The notes under the pieces are model-generated. The model searched no databases. It saw nothing but the letters and a program-made list of their open reading frames with translations, and was not told where the DNA came from. A stretch of DNA of 64,000 bases from positions 2,512,051 to 2,576,050 of the forward strand of contig NC_037256.1 of assembly GCF_000002425.4 (NCBI RefSeq), given 5' to 3'. Positions 23,706-35,800 of the stretch are shown here, in pieces. Origin of the DNA: Physcomitrium patens. Its lineage: Eukaryota; Streptophyta; Bryopsida; Funariales; Funariaceae. Made by a program: the position numbers and the translations under genes. Within the stretch, counting starts at the first letter, position 1. Each line of letters begins with the position of its first letter.

Positions 23706-25476
23706 TTTTTAAAATTCATATCCTAGTTACACTATAGGTATAAATTTTCTTGACAATAATAAGTCTTTTCTTACTTAATAAGAAGTGTAAAACATATTAT
23801 GTCAATTTTTATAAGCTATGGCCTTGATGAATAAGCTTCCAAAATCTTAGAAAGTGTCATTATGGCTTGATTTGTACTTCTCCAATAAAATCTTTATTCT
23901 TAATATCTTTCAAAGAGTTAGTTGTTGAATCTAATAGTGTAAGCAATAAATTACTGTAATAAATTTGTTCTCTGTATTGTCAGTAATAAATCTTTGATAC
24001 TATCTTTGAACTCATATCAAAATTGATTAATAAAGATTTTTTCATTCCAATCCATGTTGCAAGTAAGATATTAGAATTTAGCAGCATATATAGTGACTGA
24101 ACATGAATCTTATTGTAGCAATACAAGTTTGGTCTTTGCTATCTTTTTTCAATCATTTTTTGTAAATACAATTGCAAATACTTCTAAGAATGAATTCAAA
24201 TCATAGAGTAATTGTGAATCTTTTTTCATCAAAGGTACAAACCAAAAAAGAACACTCCTAAAGAAAAGTATCTAATAAATCTAACTTGAGTAAATCTATA
24301 ATTATATTAAAAAGGATGTAATTTTAGATAGAATTGTATATGTTGTAGAAATCCTTGAAGTTTTGATCTTATTCCATTAAAATTCTTAAGAATAATTATG
24401 CTTGCCTTTCTTATACTTATAGTAGCAAGACTCCTTAAATTCAATTATAAACTTGGTTTACTTGCTTCTCTTAATTGCATAACTTCTTTGCATAGACTTT
24501 GAACTTCATTGTTGACTTTTTCTATAGATATAGGAATAGTGCCTCTATAATTTACATTAAAAATACGAGAGATATTTAGTCTTGAAATATAAACAAACTA
24601 ATAAAGATTTGTAATAATTGCAAATCTATTTTCACTTTTGTTGAGAGTAGTATCCATGATTTTTCCTTCTATAGACAACTTAAATAAAATCAAAAAGTTA
24701 AATTCGAAGGAAATATTTCACAACCTTTAATATCAAATAAAAATTTCTATAAAGAACAATAATCTACTTTCTTTAAAGAAAAAATTAATATTAAAAATCT
24801 AAAATATTTGTTTAAAATTGGAAAGTCCACAACCTTCAAAATACAATAATGGAAGTGGAGTAATCCACTCACTTTTAAAAAAAGATAAGAACAATAAGTT
24901 AATATCCTTATCAAACTATCAAAGATATGAATCTTGAAGAATGAAATCGTTAATGCATTCTTGTGTTACTTAAAAAGACTAAAAAAATTATTCAAAGATG
25001 ATAATATATTGAACTAGAATGGCTATTACCAAAGACAAGATGACTAAAAAGTCTTAAGACAAAACTAAGTACTAGAAAGACATTGATAAGAATGAAGAAG
25101 GCTTCACTCTTGCTTCTATATATACTCTCTAACTAGGAGCTATGTGGTGATATTCTATAAGACTTCCAATATGTGTTGACTTTCCTAGACACATGTCTTA
25201 ACTTACAAGCCAAATTATCTATATATATATATATATATATATACTACATAGTTAACTTGTTCTATAAGCTACCAATATGTATGATATATGGTTAGCTTCT
25301 TAATCAAGTTTCTAACCTACCAATCAATTAAAAACACATGTAAAATCAAAATCAAATCTATAAAACTTCTAAAAATCTTCTTTAGAAGATATTATAAAAT
25401 TAATCTATATTTACTTCCTTCTATTTGATCATATAGGTAGTTGTTGGAAAAAATACATATATATTTATATGTGACA
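23706..25476 (-). mobile_element. Chromovirus H, 5' fragment
   Basis: Minus-strand LTR at 24787-25476 (outer end TGTCACATATAAATATA at 25476) followed by gag, which stops near the zinc knuckle at about 23715. The rest of the element is absent. It butts onto the B 3' LTR. It may be the remnant of an illegitimate recombination between two elements of the same family in opposite orientation. Broken. Confidence 0.75.
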
Positions 25477-25833
25477 TTTCTTTATGATTTCTTTACATTT
25501 TCTATAAGACTTTTATATTATTTTTTTATGGATTTTTTAAAGATTTTTTTAGGATTTTTAAAATTTAATTATGATTTCTTTGACTTAGTTAAAATTTCTT
25601 TAGGAATTAATTAATGTTGTTATGGATTATTTAAATTTATTTGGAATTGACAAGAGTGAGATAAGATGAAGTAATCCTTTATCTGAAATTGATAGGATGT
25701 ATTAAAGATAACTAGTAGTTTAAGATTGCCAAAAAGTTGATTCTCAACATCTTATACAATCTTTTAAATTATAAATCTAACTTCAAAGACCTAATTAGTG
25801 CATTCCAAGGCCAGTTTTCACATGACACAACAA
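25477..25833 (+). mobile_element. Type-Y LTR fragment (Y4)
   Basis: AT-rich stretch matching the last part of LTR Y (compare Y2, 15501-15760 reversed), ending CACATGACACAACAACA. It starts exactly where the H LTR ends and marks the left edge of the host gene island. Confidence 0.5.
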
Positions 25834-26519
25834 CATCTTTAAAAATCATCATCCTTACTGAATATTCTTACAAATGAATATTTTCCACAAGGAGCATCAG
25901 CAAGCAGGAATCCGCTGGTGGTAACAAGGACGTATTGTAGGAGGTAGGCAAAGGCTGAGTGAATACTGAAGTGAAGAGTTACTAAAAATTGATTACAAAT
26001 TTTTGAAAAAGAAGATTAAAAATACTTAAGAATGATGCCACAAATCAATTGCATGCAACAAGAGATGATGATAAGTCCAGACATATTCCAGGTTAAACGA
26101 AAGCAGTATTTGACCCTATTCCATTTTCTGGAAGGATTTCTTCAGTCCCGTTAGAGTTCCAACTCTGGATGTCCAGGTAGAAAATACGTCGGAACATTGC
26201 ACCCAAACCAAATATGACGTGAATGAATCAGGTGGAGATATTTGGTGTTATCCCAGCTTTTATCTTGGGAATATTCTGCACTCAGTTGCAGAATATGTCT
26301 TGCATGGCGAAAAGTATAATGATTTTTTCAGAATTTAACATTAAATGGTGAAATGAGGTGTTCATCACATGCCTGAACTTTGACAATCATGTCACTTGTT
26401 TCCATATTCTTCCTACGGGGTTGACATTTAAGCACGTTTCAGGAGCTGGTTGTCAGCCCAATTGATGGGTTCTAGGCAGTGTAGAACTTGTAGTAGATAA
26501 GTCTCCTCGGTCTTGGGCA

Positions 26520-26930
26520 AAGTTCAAAAAACAAATGACTCGTTCACATTGCTGATAGTAAACTCATCCTCAGCTTCATCCCCTGAGCATGTTTGAAGCC
26601 AGTGGCACCCGACAACTCGGGGAAATAAATGCAGCTCCCAAAATCCATAAAGATGCCAAAGAGAATGAAGGGATCTCCCACCCGTGTCGAAAATAAAGGC
26701 AGATTGTTTGTATCGGTACGTACTTTCTATATCTTTTCCACGTGAAGCAGCGACTGGAGAGAGCACTTATTCGAGCAAAACCGGAAGAAAGTGTTACATA
26801 CTCAACCGAGTTGATGCCATGACCAGAATTGGCTGCAGCTTGCGAAGCTTCCGCATTGGGTAGATTTTCAAAATATCCAACTGAAACCAAGGTGTTGCCG
26901 GCCAACTCCGACGGGAAAATGAACATAAGT
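26520..26930 (-). other. Possible minus-strand host gene fragment, unidentified
   Basis: Two overlapping open frames (26576-26926 and 26524-26766) lie in the GC-richer island. The first part reads SVGYFENLPNAEASQAAANS and is followed by GTATGTAAC at about 26801-26793 (minus strand), a good match to a plant 5' splice site. A pyrimidine-rich stretch ends in AG about 110 bp further on, and the downstream frame is open to a stop at 26524. This could be two exons of a small gene or the relic of one. I recognise no family, and the choice of frame after the putative intron is not secure. Chance open frames are a real alternative. Confidence 0.2.
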
Positions 26931-28720
26931 TTTTGGAAAGTTTACTCCATCCAGACGAAGTGGGAGATAAGAATTCACTTTTCCGCTAACATGGAAAGGG
27001 AACACTTGATTTCACAGACTACGCACCACCTAGAACGTAGACAGGGACCAGCTATGCACAGCAACCAGCTGGAATTTAGTCTGTCATGACTAACCGCCCC
27101 AGCTTGGTGTAAAAAATGGGATAAGTGAAATCACAATAGATATTGTGGACCCAGGTATGAATTATTGTTGCAGCTACTGCCGAAGTATGTCCTTGTTATG
27201 CCGTCACTAGGCCGAAGGGGCTTTTATTACAAGTTCCCTGCTCTCTGGATAGATTGTTTAGACCTGCGAAGCAGGAGTTTCAGATGGGGCGAAGGTTGAG
27301 GCCTTCCAGACACATCATCCTGATCAATACAAAATGAATTTTAATTACGTCTTATTCAAAGTATAAAGTGCTAAATATAGACTCAGCACTAGTGTACCAG
27401 AGTGTAACAAATGCTTGTGTTTTCGATTCTGACTTCGTCATAATGACGACTAGAGTTTCATGTCGTCTACTTAGGGGACTGTCTTTGCCCCTTCAACTTT
27501 TAATTGTAAATTTGATGCTCTTGGAAGTTAAGTTTTTTTTATTAGAAAATAATTAATAGGTACTTATGAAATGAAATTATAAAATAGGCAGTTCTAAAAT
27601 AATTGAACAGGTGCTTCCAAAGTCAACAATCATGAACTTTTCAATCCTTAACAACATGCTTCACGCAGTTTTCACTTCGATAACTCTGATCGAAAAGTTA
27701 CGTTATTGAAACCAATAATCGTTGCATGGACCCACAAAAACGACCCCATAAACTCAGAACGATAATAGCTCCCAAGGTCAGGGGTGGTGTTTGTTGGTGG
27801 TTTATCCAGGTCAAAATGCGAATCAGCTGATTATTATTTACAGGGAACGAGCAGCCGCAGTTACATCGCAAGTAAACCGCCGACGTCAGAGTATCGTCAT
27901 CCGAAGCTTTCGCGCATTAGGGGAAGGCGGCTGTACGTCCTGGCTTGAAAGATCATATATCGTACTTAGTTCGTGCAGTTGAAACACAACACAAGGTCTG
28001 ACGCGCAAACCTTGTCGGCATTGCTGATCCTGTGTCGATCTGATTTGGTTGACAAGGGGCCACATTGAAAGTAGGTGTGGAAACTTGCGATTCTTCTCGC
28101 GGCAAAGGGGTTCACCAACTCGTTTAACAAATAAGCAAGAAGAAAAAAATTGAGCGAGTCTGACTACCACCGTTGAAATTTTTTACACTTTGCCCCTGCG
28201 TCATTTATGCCAAGTCCCACCATTAGTCACCTCGTGGGCGCCACAGACCAACATCGGAGAGATAATCAATCGTGGTGTGGATGCAGCTACTTCATGGTTT
28301 TCTCTTTCCGCTTAAGATAGAACTGATGCGTGCAGCTCTGTATATCTGGTGCTTTACACTTACCGAAAGTTCTTACCCACCGTTACTATCTCGTTGCTGG
28401 ATGTCGCGCACTGGTCCTCAGCAGTTGTTTAAACACTCTGCATACGCAAGAATTCGTCAGTTCGCAAACATCATGTTTGTCTCATGCTGTTTCTGGTTCT
28501 AATTCTGGTAAGCTCAATGCGAACGATGGCCCCGCTCCAATATCTCCCCAAAATTCAACTCTCCACCTCCTAAACCAACAAAATCTTTTCAACGCACCTC
28601 TCTGCGTGCAAAGAAGCGCTTCTCGAAGGTAGAAAAACGAGGCATTAGTAACTTCTGCAACGACCTGGACTTTCCAGCCTGATCAAAACGACCGCCGTAC
28701 CTGACAGTACAAAACCCGAG

Positions 28721-28837
28721 ATGGCAATAACAATCCACAACAACTACCCCACCATCCATCCGTCTTCCACCCTCGCATACCTCCGTCGCTCATCGAGCTC
28801 CCCTCGCTCATCACTCCTGCTCTGCACCCTCAGCACC
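28721..28837 (+). other. In-frame upstream extension of the germin-like frame
   Basis: The frame is open back to an ATG at 28721, giving 39 extra residues (MAITIHNNYPTIHPSST..., Ser/Arg-rich). It does not look like a signal peptide and would bury the real one, so it is most likely 5' UTR. A second, N-terminally extended form with a different destination cannot be excluded from sequence alone. Confidence 0.4.
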
Positions 28838-29497
28838 ATGAACTCGGTGTGGGCAGCGCTTGCTGTGTTGCTGGTGGTGGGTGTTGTGCCCAGGTTCACC
28901 ACGGCTGCCGACGAGGACCCGCTCCAGGATTTCTGCGTCGCTGACCCCCAGGCCGCCGTCACCATCAACGGCGTTACCTGCAAGCCTGCTGCTCAGGTGA
29001 CGGTTGATGACTTCAAGACTGATGTCTTGAAAAACCGCGGAAACACTGCCAATGCTAACAATGCCGTCGTGACGGCTGCCAACGTGTTCAACTTCGGCGG
29101 CCTAAACACCTTTGGCATCTCGGCCGTGCGCATCGACTACGCCAAGGGTGGCATCAACCCACCGCACATTCACCCCAGGGCCACGGAGATTCTGTTTGTG
29201 CTGGAAGGGGAGCTGTACGTTGGGTTCGTAAGCAGCAATGGCACCGTGAACACTCTGTTCGCCACCTACCTCAAGAAGGGCGACCTGTTCGTGTTCCCCC
29301 GCGGCCTGGTGCACTTCCAGCTCAACGTGGGCAAGGGCGATGCGTTTGCGTTTGGGGCGCTGAGCAGCCAGAACCCAGGAGTGCAGCAGATAGCGCCGGC
29401 GTTGTTCCAGCCCGACATCAAGGACGAGGTGCTGGAGAAGGGCTTCAGGATCGACCGCTGGATCGTGGACAAGATCCAGGCCAAGTTCCGTCCCTAA
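28838..29497 (+). CDS. Germin-like protein (cupin), secreted
   Basis: Intact, intronless 219-residue protein. Germin-like proteins are extracellular, manganese-binding single-cupin proteins that form oligomers; some have oxalate oxidase or superoxide dismutase activity, and which applies here cannot be told. Visible: a hydrophobic signal peptide (residues 1-23, cleavage likely near TTAA|DEDP), the N-terminal cysteine pair Cys33 and Cys48, cupin box 1 GINPPHIHPRATE with metal ligands His110, His112 and Glu117, box 2 GDLFVFPRGLVHFQLNVG with the fourth ligand His159, one N-glycosylation site at Asn134, and a KGD at 166-168. The length is typical of the family. I chose the ATG at 28838 (context CACCATGAA) because the signal peptide begins there. 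An in-frame ATG at 28721 would add 39 Ser-rich residues that look like 5' leader. The GC-rich codon use contrasts sharply with the flanks. Confidence 0.95.
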   Translation: MNSVWAALAVLLVVGVVPRFTTAADEDPLQDFCVADPQAAVTINGVTCKPAAQVTVDDFKTDVLKNRGNTANANNAVVTAANVFNFGGLNTFGISAVRIDYAKGGINPPHIHPRATEILFVLEGELYVGFVSSNGTVNTLFATYLKKGDLFVFPRGLVHFQLNVGKGDAFAFGALSSQNPGVQQIAPALFQPDIKDEVLEKGFRIDRWIVDKIQAKFRP

Positions 29498-30117
29498 GCG
29501 CCGGAATTGTCATTCCTGCAGTCGCCCAACTGCCGCCACAGTGTTTCGTCATCAATTGCTTCCGGCCTTCGTCGTGATGCACCTCCTCCGAATGTGAGAG
29601 TTGGTGTTCTCAGTTTAGTTTCTCATACCGTCCGGTAGAGGTGATTCTCAGGCAGTTTATCGGGTACTATCGTTTTCGCTCAGGAATTCATGCCGTGGTG
29701 TTGTTGCAATTCATCAGATTTCACGGTGTATCGTCGCCTCAGTTCGGGGTTCAGACGCACTCACTTGGTGTTGAAGCAATGATGTTTTGCGTCTAAATGT
29801 GGTGGGGAGTTTGCGTCACCAATGCATCCTGTAGGGGTTGTAGTGGAGAGCCTGTCGAGAAGGTAGACCAGACCATGTCAGTGAACGACTATAGCTGCTG
29901 GATCGTGTTGGTGGTTTGGTATGACCCATGTTTATGATCTTATTGGACTTGCTTTATAGTGTCATTGGTAATTGTAGGCGTGATGCTGTGCAGGTTTTGG
30001 GCTTGATGTCCGATTCAAGTGGTCTGTGTGCAAGTTTAATGTGCGTTCTCGACAGTGGGTATCAACATTGATTAGCATTGATGCGAGGCCAAATACTACG
30101 AGTTGTAGTTGTTTGTA
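29498..30117 (+). other. Likely 3' UTR and downstream region of the germin-like gene
   Basis: About 620 bp of mixed-composition unique DNA after the stop codon, with no other gene signal. Base composition changes abruptly to AT-rich at about 30110, which marks the right edge of the gene island. Confidence 0.45.
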
Positions 30118-30123
30118 AATAAA
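30118..30123 (+). terminator. Candidate polyadenylation signal (AATAAA)
   Basis: AATAAA preceded by a T/G-rich stretch (GTTGTAGTTGTTTGTAAAT), the plant far-upstream-element pattern. It is far from the stop codon (about 620 bp), so earlier cryptic sites may be used. Confidence 0.35.
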
Positions 30124-30540
30124 TATATAAATTATATATATTTTTATTTTGTATATTTTGTTTTAAACTTTGTATTTAAAATAAACCATGTCAGACTTGT
30201 ATTAATGTAATTATTTGATTTATGTTGTAATTTGTTTATATTGTTTATAATCCTTAATAGCAAAGGTTTTAAAATTAATATGTTTGTTTAATAGTAAGCA
30301 TATCATCATTAATGTAATAAATCAAAATATATATTTTTTTATCAAATATTGGATGATGTTTTTAAAAAATTATGATTGTTATAGTAGTTTTATTTTATAA
30401 TAAATTTGAAAGTTTGAAATTATGATTCACTAAATTGTGTTTATATAGAACTTGTTTAACTTTATAAATACCAAATATTTTAAATGATGCACTTTATAAG
30501 CTACATTTTGGATTGACACATAACAAATTTATTTTTCTAA

Positions 30541-30579
<39 letters not shown>

Positions 30580-30799
30580 AATAAAGATATGGTATAATTA
30601 TAAATAATTAGAAATAATTTAATAATTTAGTTTTAGTTAAATTATATTTAAATATAAATTAAATATTTTTTTAGAATATATGCTCATATTGTTAGAATTT
30701 TGTTTTTTACATCTATATTAGTTGAGGATTTGTGATAAAGATAAATTTAATTAATAAAGTTTAAAATAAATAAATTATGAAAATATATGTATGTATATG

Positions 30800-30831
<32 letters not shown>

Positions 30832-32009
30832 TAAATATCCATATATACATGTATTATTTTATAATACATATTTAATACTATTAAAAAAATTTATTATTTT
30901 AGGTTTAACATAGATTTATAAATTAAATATTTAATTTTTTAAAATTATTTTAAAATAATTCTATAAAGAAAATTAAGATTTATAATAAACATTAGAGTAA
31001 AAAAATTATTAATTAAGTGGATGATTAAAAATTACAATCATCTTTATAATAAAATTATTTCTAATTATATTAGACTTTGTAATATTTTTATAGACTCATA
31101 TTATATCTTTATTTTTTATTTGATAATTAGTTCATTCTTAAGTTTTTTGTCAACAAAGAAATTAAGTGCAATGCATACTTTGAAAATTATTGTAAAATAA
31201 AAGCATCTTTAATTTTAAATTTCTATTACTAAAATAAATTTTGAAATAAAAAATATAATATATTCTATATATATATATATTATTTATTTTATTTTTTATT
31301 TAAAAATATTTTTTTAACATAAGATTTTTTTTATTAATTTGATTCATATAACTCTTAGTATAAATTGACCATTTTAAATAATCTTAGTCCAAATTATGTG
31401 TTATTGATTTTTAAATCATTTAGATAAATAAATATAAATTAAAATATACTATGTAAATATTAGTTTTTTTAAAAAAGAAATAAAAATCTTCTTATTGGTT
31501 GGTAGGATCTGAAGTATTACCACTTTATTGGTTGATCTTATTCTATTATTTTAAAAATCAATAATTAAAGACAATCATGATATTTAAAGTAATAATACTT
31601 AGGTTGTTACAACTTTATATTATCAAATTTTGTATTCTATTATTATTTCTATAATAAAGATTCTATAAAATAACTTATAAAAAATAACAAATTTAACTTG
31701 CTATTATAAACATCTAATAAGAAGATTTTAAAAATATTCATAAAATATTATATTAGATTTAAAAAGGTACTATAAGATTTTTAGAATATTTTAATATGAG
31801 ATTTTAAAAGATTCTTAAAATATTCTTATAGAATATTCTAAAAGATTTTTAGAAAGTTCTCAAAAGTTCTCAAAATATTTCAATAGATTTTATAAAGTTC
31901 TAAAAAGCTTAACAAAATTGATCGAGAAGCTTCCTAGAGTTGCTTCATCAAGTAATATAGAAATTTCTTAAGAAGCTTTCTAATATCTAGTATATATTGA
32001 AATTGAGGT
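30124..32009. other. AT-rich region without recognisable genes
   Basis: No coding signal on either strand. TA microsatellites lie near 30541-30576, 30800-30832 and 31268-31281. Between about 31800 and 31990 there are repeated TTCTAAAAG, GAAAGTTCTC and AGAAGCTTCCTAG motifs like those of LTR promoters, so the right part may be a decayed LTR of element K. Confidence 0.5.
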
Positions 32010-32519
32010 AAGGCCTTAGTCTTATCTTCCTAATCATCTTCAAGGTGCTACAATCCATACGGGACTTGTGCACCTCCTTTCCTACAAAGACTACACTAAC
32101 TATTGGTCCTCCTATTTTCTACTAGTAGAATCAATAATTTTATATTTTTGACTTCACCATAGTGTTTAAAAACACTCAAATAGCCTAGGAACTAATTGTG
32201 GCCTTCAAAACTTACTTCATTTCTTCATAAAGGCTCTCAAAGTGGTAAAATTTATTTTTACCAAAGTCTTAGAAATTATTCTAAATTTTCTTTAAAAAAT
32301 TATAAATAAATTCTAATTAAATTCTAAAAATTCCTATAATGGTTCTATAATACTAATATTAATTGAAGACTATAATTTTCTATCTTGATGATTTTTATAG
32401 TGATAAAATAAATTTAAATCTACTATAAATCATACTTTCTATATAACTAGCTAAAAAGACATGAGATTCTTTTTTATGCTTCTTCTAACTACTAAATTAT
32501 ATTTATAGTTTTTCTTATA

Positions 32520-32567
<48 letters not shown>

Positions 32568-32815
32568 AAGGCTAATATAAATATTAATCTTAATAAATAT
32601 CTTTCAATACTCAATAATAAAGAAAAAAAATACTAAATAAACTAAGATAATTACCTCTAAGACTTACTAAGACTTCAATTCTACAACTAATATTCTAATT
32701 TTTTATTTGTCTAAAACTTTCCATACTATTCACCATATATTGTGGTTCTAAGCATTCTAAATGCATCTTTTTATCCTATAAAACTAATGATTCAAATTGA
32801 TGACTCACACAAGGA
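32010..32815 (+). repeat. Inverted repeat W, left copy
   Basis: About 0.8 kb that matches 46746-47570 in reverse complement at high identity by eye (for instance GGTCCTCCTATTTTCTACTA and CACCATAGTGTTTAAAAA-type blocks in order). It directly precedes the gag-like frame of K, so it may be the 5' LTR or leader of the K family. Contains a (TA)n tract at 32522-32565, and the other copy has one at the matching place. Confidence 0.75.
32522..32565. repeat. (TA)n microsatellite
   Basis: Uninterrupted TA repeat of about 44 bp inside repeat W left copy. Confidence 0.95.
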
Positions 32816-35800
32816 CATTTGTGTGGGGCTATGGGAATTCAATTTCAATCCGTAAACCACTACTTAGTACCTTTAGAGGTTAGACCACCTCCCATCCTTC
32901 CTGAATTCACATATCCTAAGAATAGGAATAGAGAGAAAGAAGGCTTTAAGAATGAAGTCCTTAAAAGCCAATATAGATTCCAAAATGAACTTGACTACCA
33001 AATGAAGGCTATACAAGAGCAAATGACTTTATTGATTAAGAATCAAAATTTAAACCAAGCCCCACCTTCTATAGAATCTGATAGGCACCCCTTTTGGACT
33101 TTAGTGTACTCGATGTAGCCAATTTGGACATACAAGTCAATTTTTCTCAAATTAGCAAAATTACCAATAGAATGAGGAAAGACCACAATCATATATTCTA
33201 CCTCATAGGAATTAAAGGATGGTGGGTTCAAATTCCCAATTCTATTCTTAAAAAAATCCCATCCATAGCTTTAGGAACCAACAATAACAACAAGAATAAG
33301 AGATATACCACTTTTGTAAAAAAAGCTATTCCTTGTATAGTTGTTGAATAAAAAATAGAATAATATATAGAAATTGTGAGAAAAACCATCCTATAGATGT
33401 ATATAGATAATTTGATAAAATAATTTTCTTACAATTTCTACAAAAAAATTATCAAAAATAAGTCCAAGATCAATTGAAGGAGGCAAGAACCTCAAATTTG
33501 GATAATAATTTAAGGCTTTTTAATCTTTTTTATGATTATAATAATTATCATCAAATCTAATATTTTCTTTCAAGTTTAAATATTTAACAAGTATTTATTC
33601 CATTAAATAGTGGCTAATTTCAATGTAGTCAAGAAAATAAAGAAAAAATTCTCAAAATTTAAGGTCTTTAGAATTATCAACCAAGAAATAAGATTTTCAA
33701 TCTATTATAGACCAACCTTCATCTTTTCAAACTTACTATATCTTCCATGAAAAAGTTCCTAGTAAAGATAAAAAACTTATTAATATGCCAACCTTGGCAA
33801 TTATGATAAGATCTTGGCATATTAGTCCTCTTCCTCCTATTTCAGTAGAGATTGAAAATAGCTCAAAAGATTCTCTTTACTTCTCTGATCTAAACAAAGC
33901 TATAAGGGAGGCAATAGACAACATGAAGAAGTTACAACCCTTTCTTTCAAATTTTGAATCCAACTTCTTTTAGAAATCCAAAATAATAAAGAATTTTTTT
34001 TTATAGAAACAAAATTCCTTCTACATAAGTGTAGGAAGGTCCTAGGATTCTTAAAACAAAATATAGTTCTTCACTTCTTTTAAAAATTAGGAACCAAGAA
34101 AAATCCTATGATTTATGAAAAAACATGAGTAAAATTAAGGTTGATATAACCATTGCTTAATTATTGGAGGTTTTTCAAATAATGAAAAGAATTTTAAAAT
34201 AGGCTTGCCTACTAAAAGATGACAAGTTGTCTAAAGAAAAAATCCAAGCTCATGTAAGAACAATCCAAAGAACACAAGAGGTTAAGGCAATAGAATTGAA
34301 AGTATCAATAGTTGACAAGATCATTTCCTACATAATTAAAAATAGTAGTAGATTAAATATAATGCTTAAAAGAACCATAGAAAAATTTGGTATTAATATC
34401 ATTGATCTTTTTTCTTATGTAATTAATATGACTAATCAAAGCCAAAACATCCTTTTGGATAAAATTAGTAGATGTAGAATGACAGTAGGTGGCAAAGAGT
34501 ATTTCTTTACTTTCTATGTTATTTTTATGCACCCAATTAAGAATTCTTATTCCTTACTATTAGGTAGACCTTTGTTTAGGAAAGTTAAGGTAAAAATTAA
34601 TTAGAAGAATAAAAAGTCCTATATAATTTATGGCCCTTCAGAAAATCTAACAAAGATCCTTATTTAACTCCAAAGATTAGCACTAAAAAAAACCTCTACT
34701 CATTCTTTTGAAGATGAAACATACATTCTTCAATCCAAGCAATAGTTGAAAAAAAAATGAGATTTGTTAATTTAGGAAGAAATAAATTGATTCAAGCTAA
34801 TGTAATCAAACCTATCCTACTAAGTTGTATAGGCTCCAGATTATATGATTGGGAGGTAGATAGAAAATTCACCCAATAGTTAAAAAAACATTGTACTTCA
34901 AGTATAGATGAAAAAATGAATGTCAAGTTTATAGAAATATTTTCTATTTGACAAAACAATGAAGTAAAAGTAGATTTAGCCACCTTAGTTGATGACATTA
35001 AAATTGAAGATGTTCTTAGGATGAACTTTGATGGCACTTAAGGTCAACAATTAATAGACATGATTGAAGAAGTTGACCTTAATCTCTTCTAATAATTTAT
35101 ATATACTTCCACTATTCTAATAGCTAAAAATGAAATGATTATTTATCTATCAAATACCAAATAATTGATATAAAGGACCAATTATAGAAATTACATGCAC
35201 AAAATCTTGATTACAAATTAATGGATGTAACTTTAAAAAATGTGGATCAAAAATTCATCAAAGTGAGAATTTAATTAACAGAGAATGAATTGACAAGTTA
35301 CAATTTATTAATTTTATAATATAGGAATGTATTTTCTTGATTGTATAAGAACCTTAAAGGCATACCTCTATAAGTAGCCCAATATAGAATTCTTCTCTTT
35401 TTTAATTTAATTTTTGTAAAAAATAAAAAAAATAAATCCTAATATGTAATTAATTGTTAAGGCAAAATTAGAAAAATTTCTCTAAGTTAGATTTATTCAA
35501 CCTATGGAAATTATGGATTGGTTTCATCAATGGTATTAATTAAAAAAAAAAAAAAAACTTAAGCTTAACAAGTGCACTCAAAAAGATCACTTTTCTCTGC
35601 CATTTATAAATACCATCTTAGAAGAGATAATTGGGCATGAATTATATATATTTATAGATGGATATCCAAGTTACAATAAAATTTCTATAGTCCTACAGAA
35701 TCACAATAAAATAGCCTTCACTACACCTTGGGACACATTCATTTATGTGTTTATGTTTTTTAAACTTTGCAATGCTCTGGCGGCATTTCAAAAAGCAATG

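Larger units (their letters stand above)
25834..28837. other. Unique host DNA upstream of the germin-like gene
   Basis: About 3 kb with visibly higher GC than the surroundings and no retroelement similarity that I can see. It should hold the promoter and 5' UTR of the germin-like gene. I found no convincing TATA box in the last 200 bp before the gene. Short open frames occur on both strands, but only one stretch (26520-26930, minus) deserves a separate entry. No tRNA or simple repeat was seen. Confidence 0.6.

Noticed and set aside
27791-28632. Several short open frames upstream of the germin-like gene as extra genes
   Set aside because: They overlap on both strands, have no family motifs and no start-context support; consistent with chance frames in GC-richer DNA.
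28744-29484. Minus-strand open frames across the germin-like gene
   Set aside because: They are antisense shadows of a GC-rich coding frame with clear cupin motifs on the plus strand.
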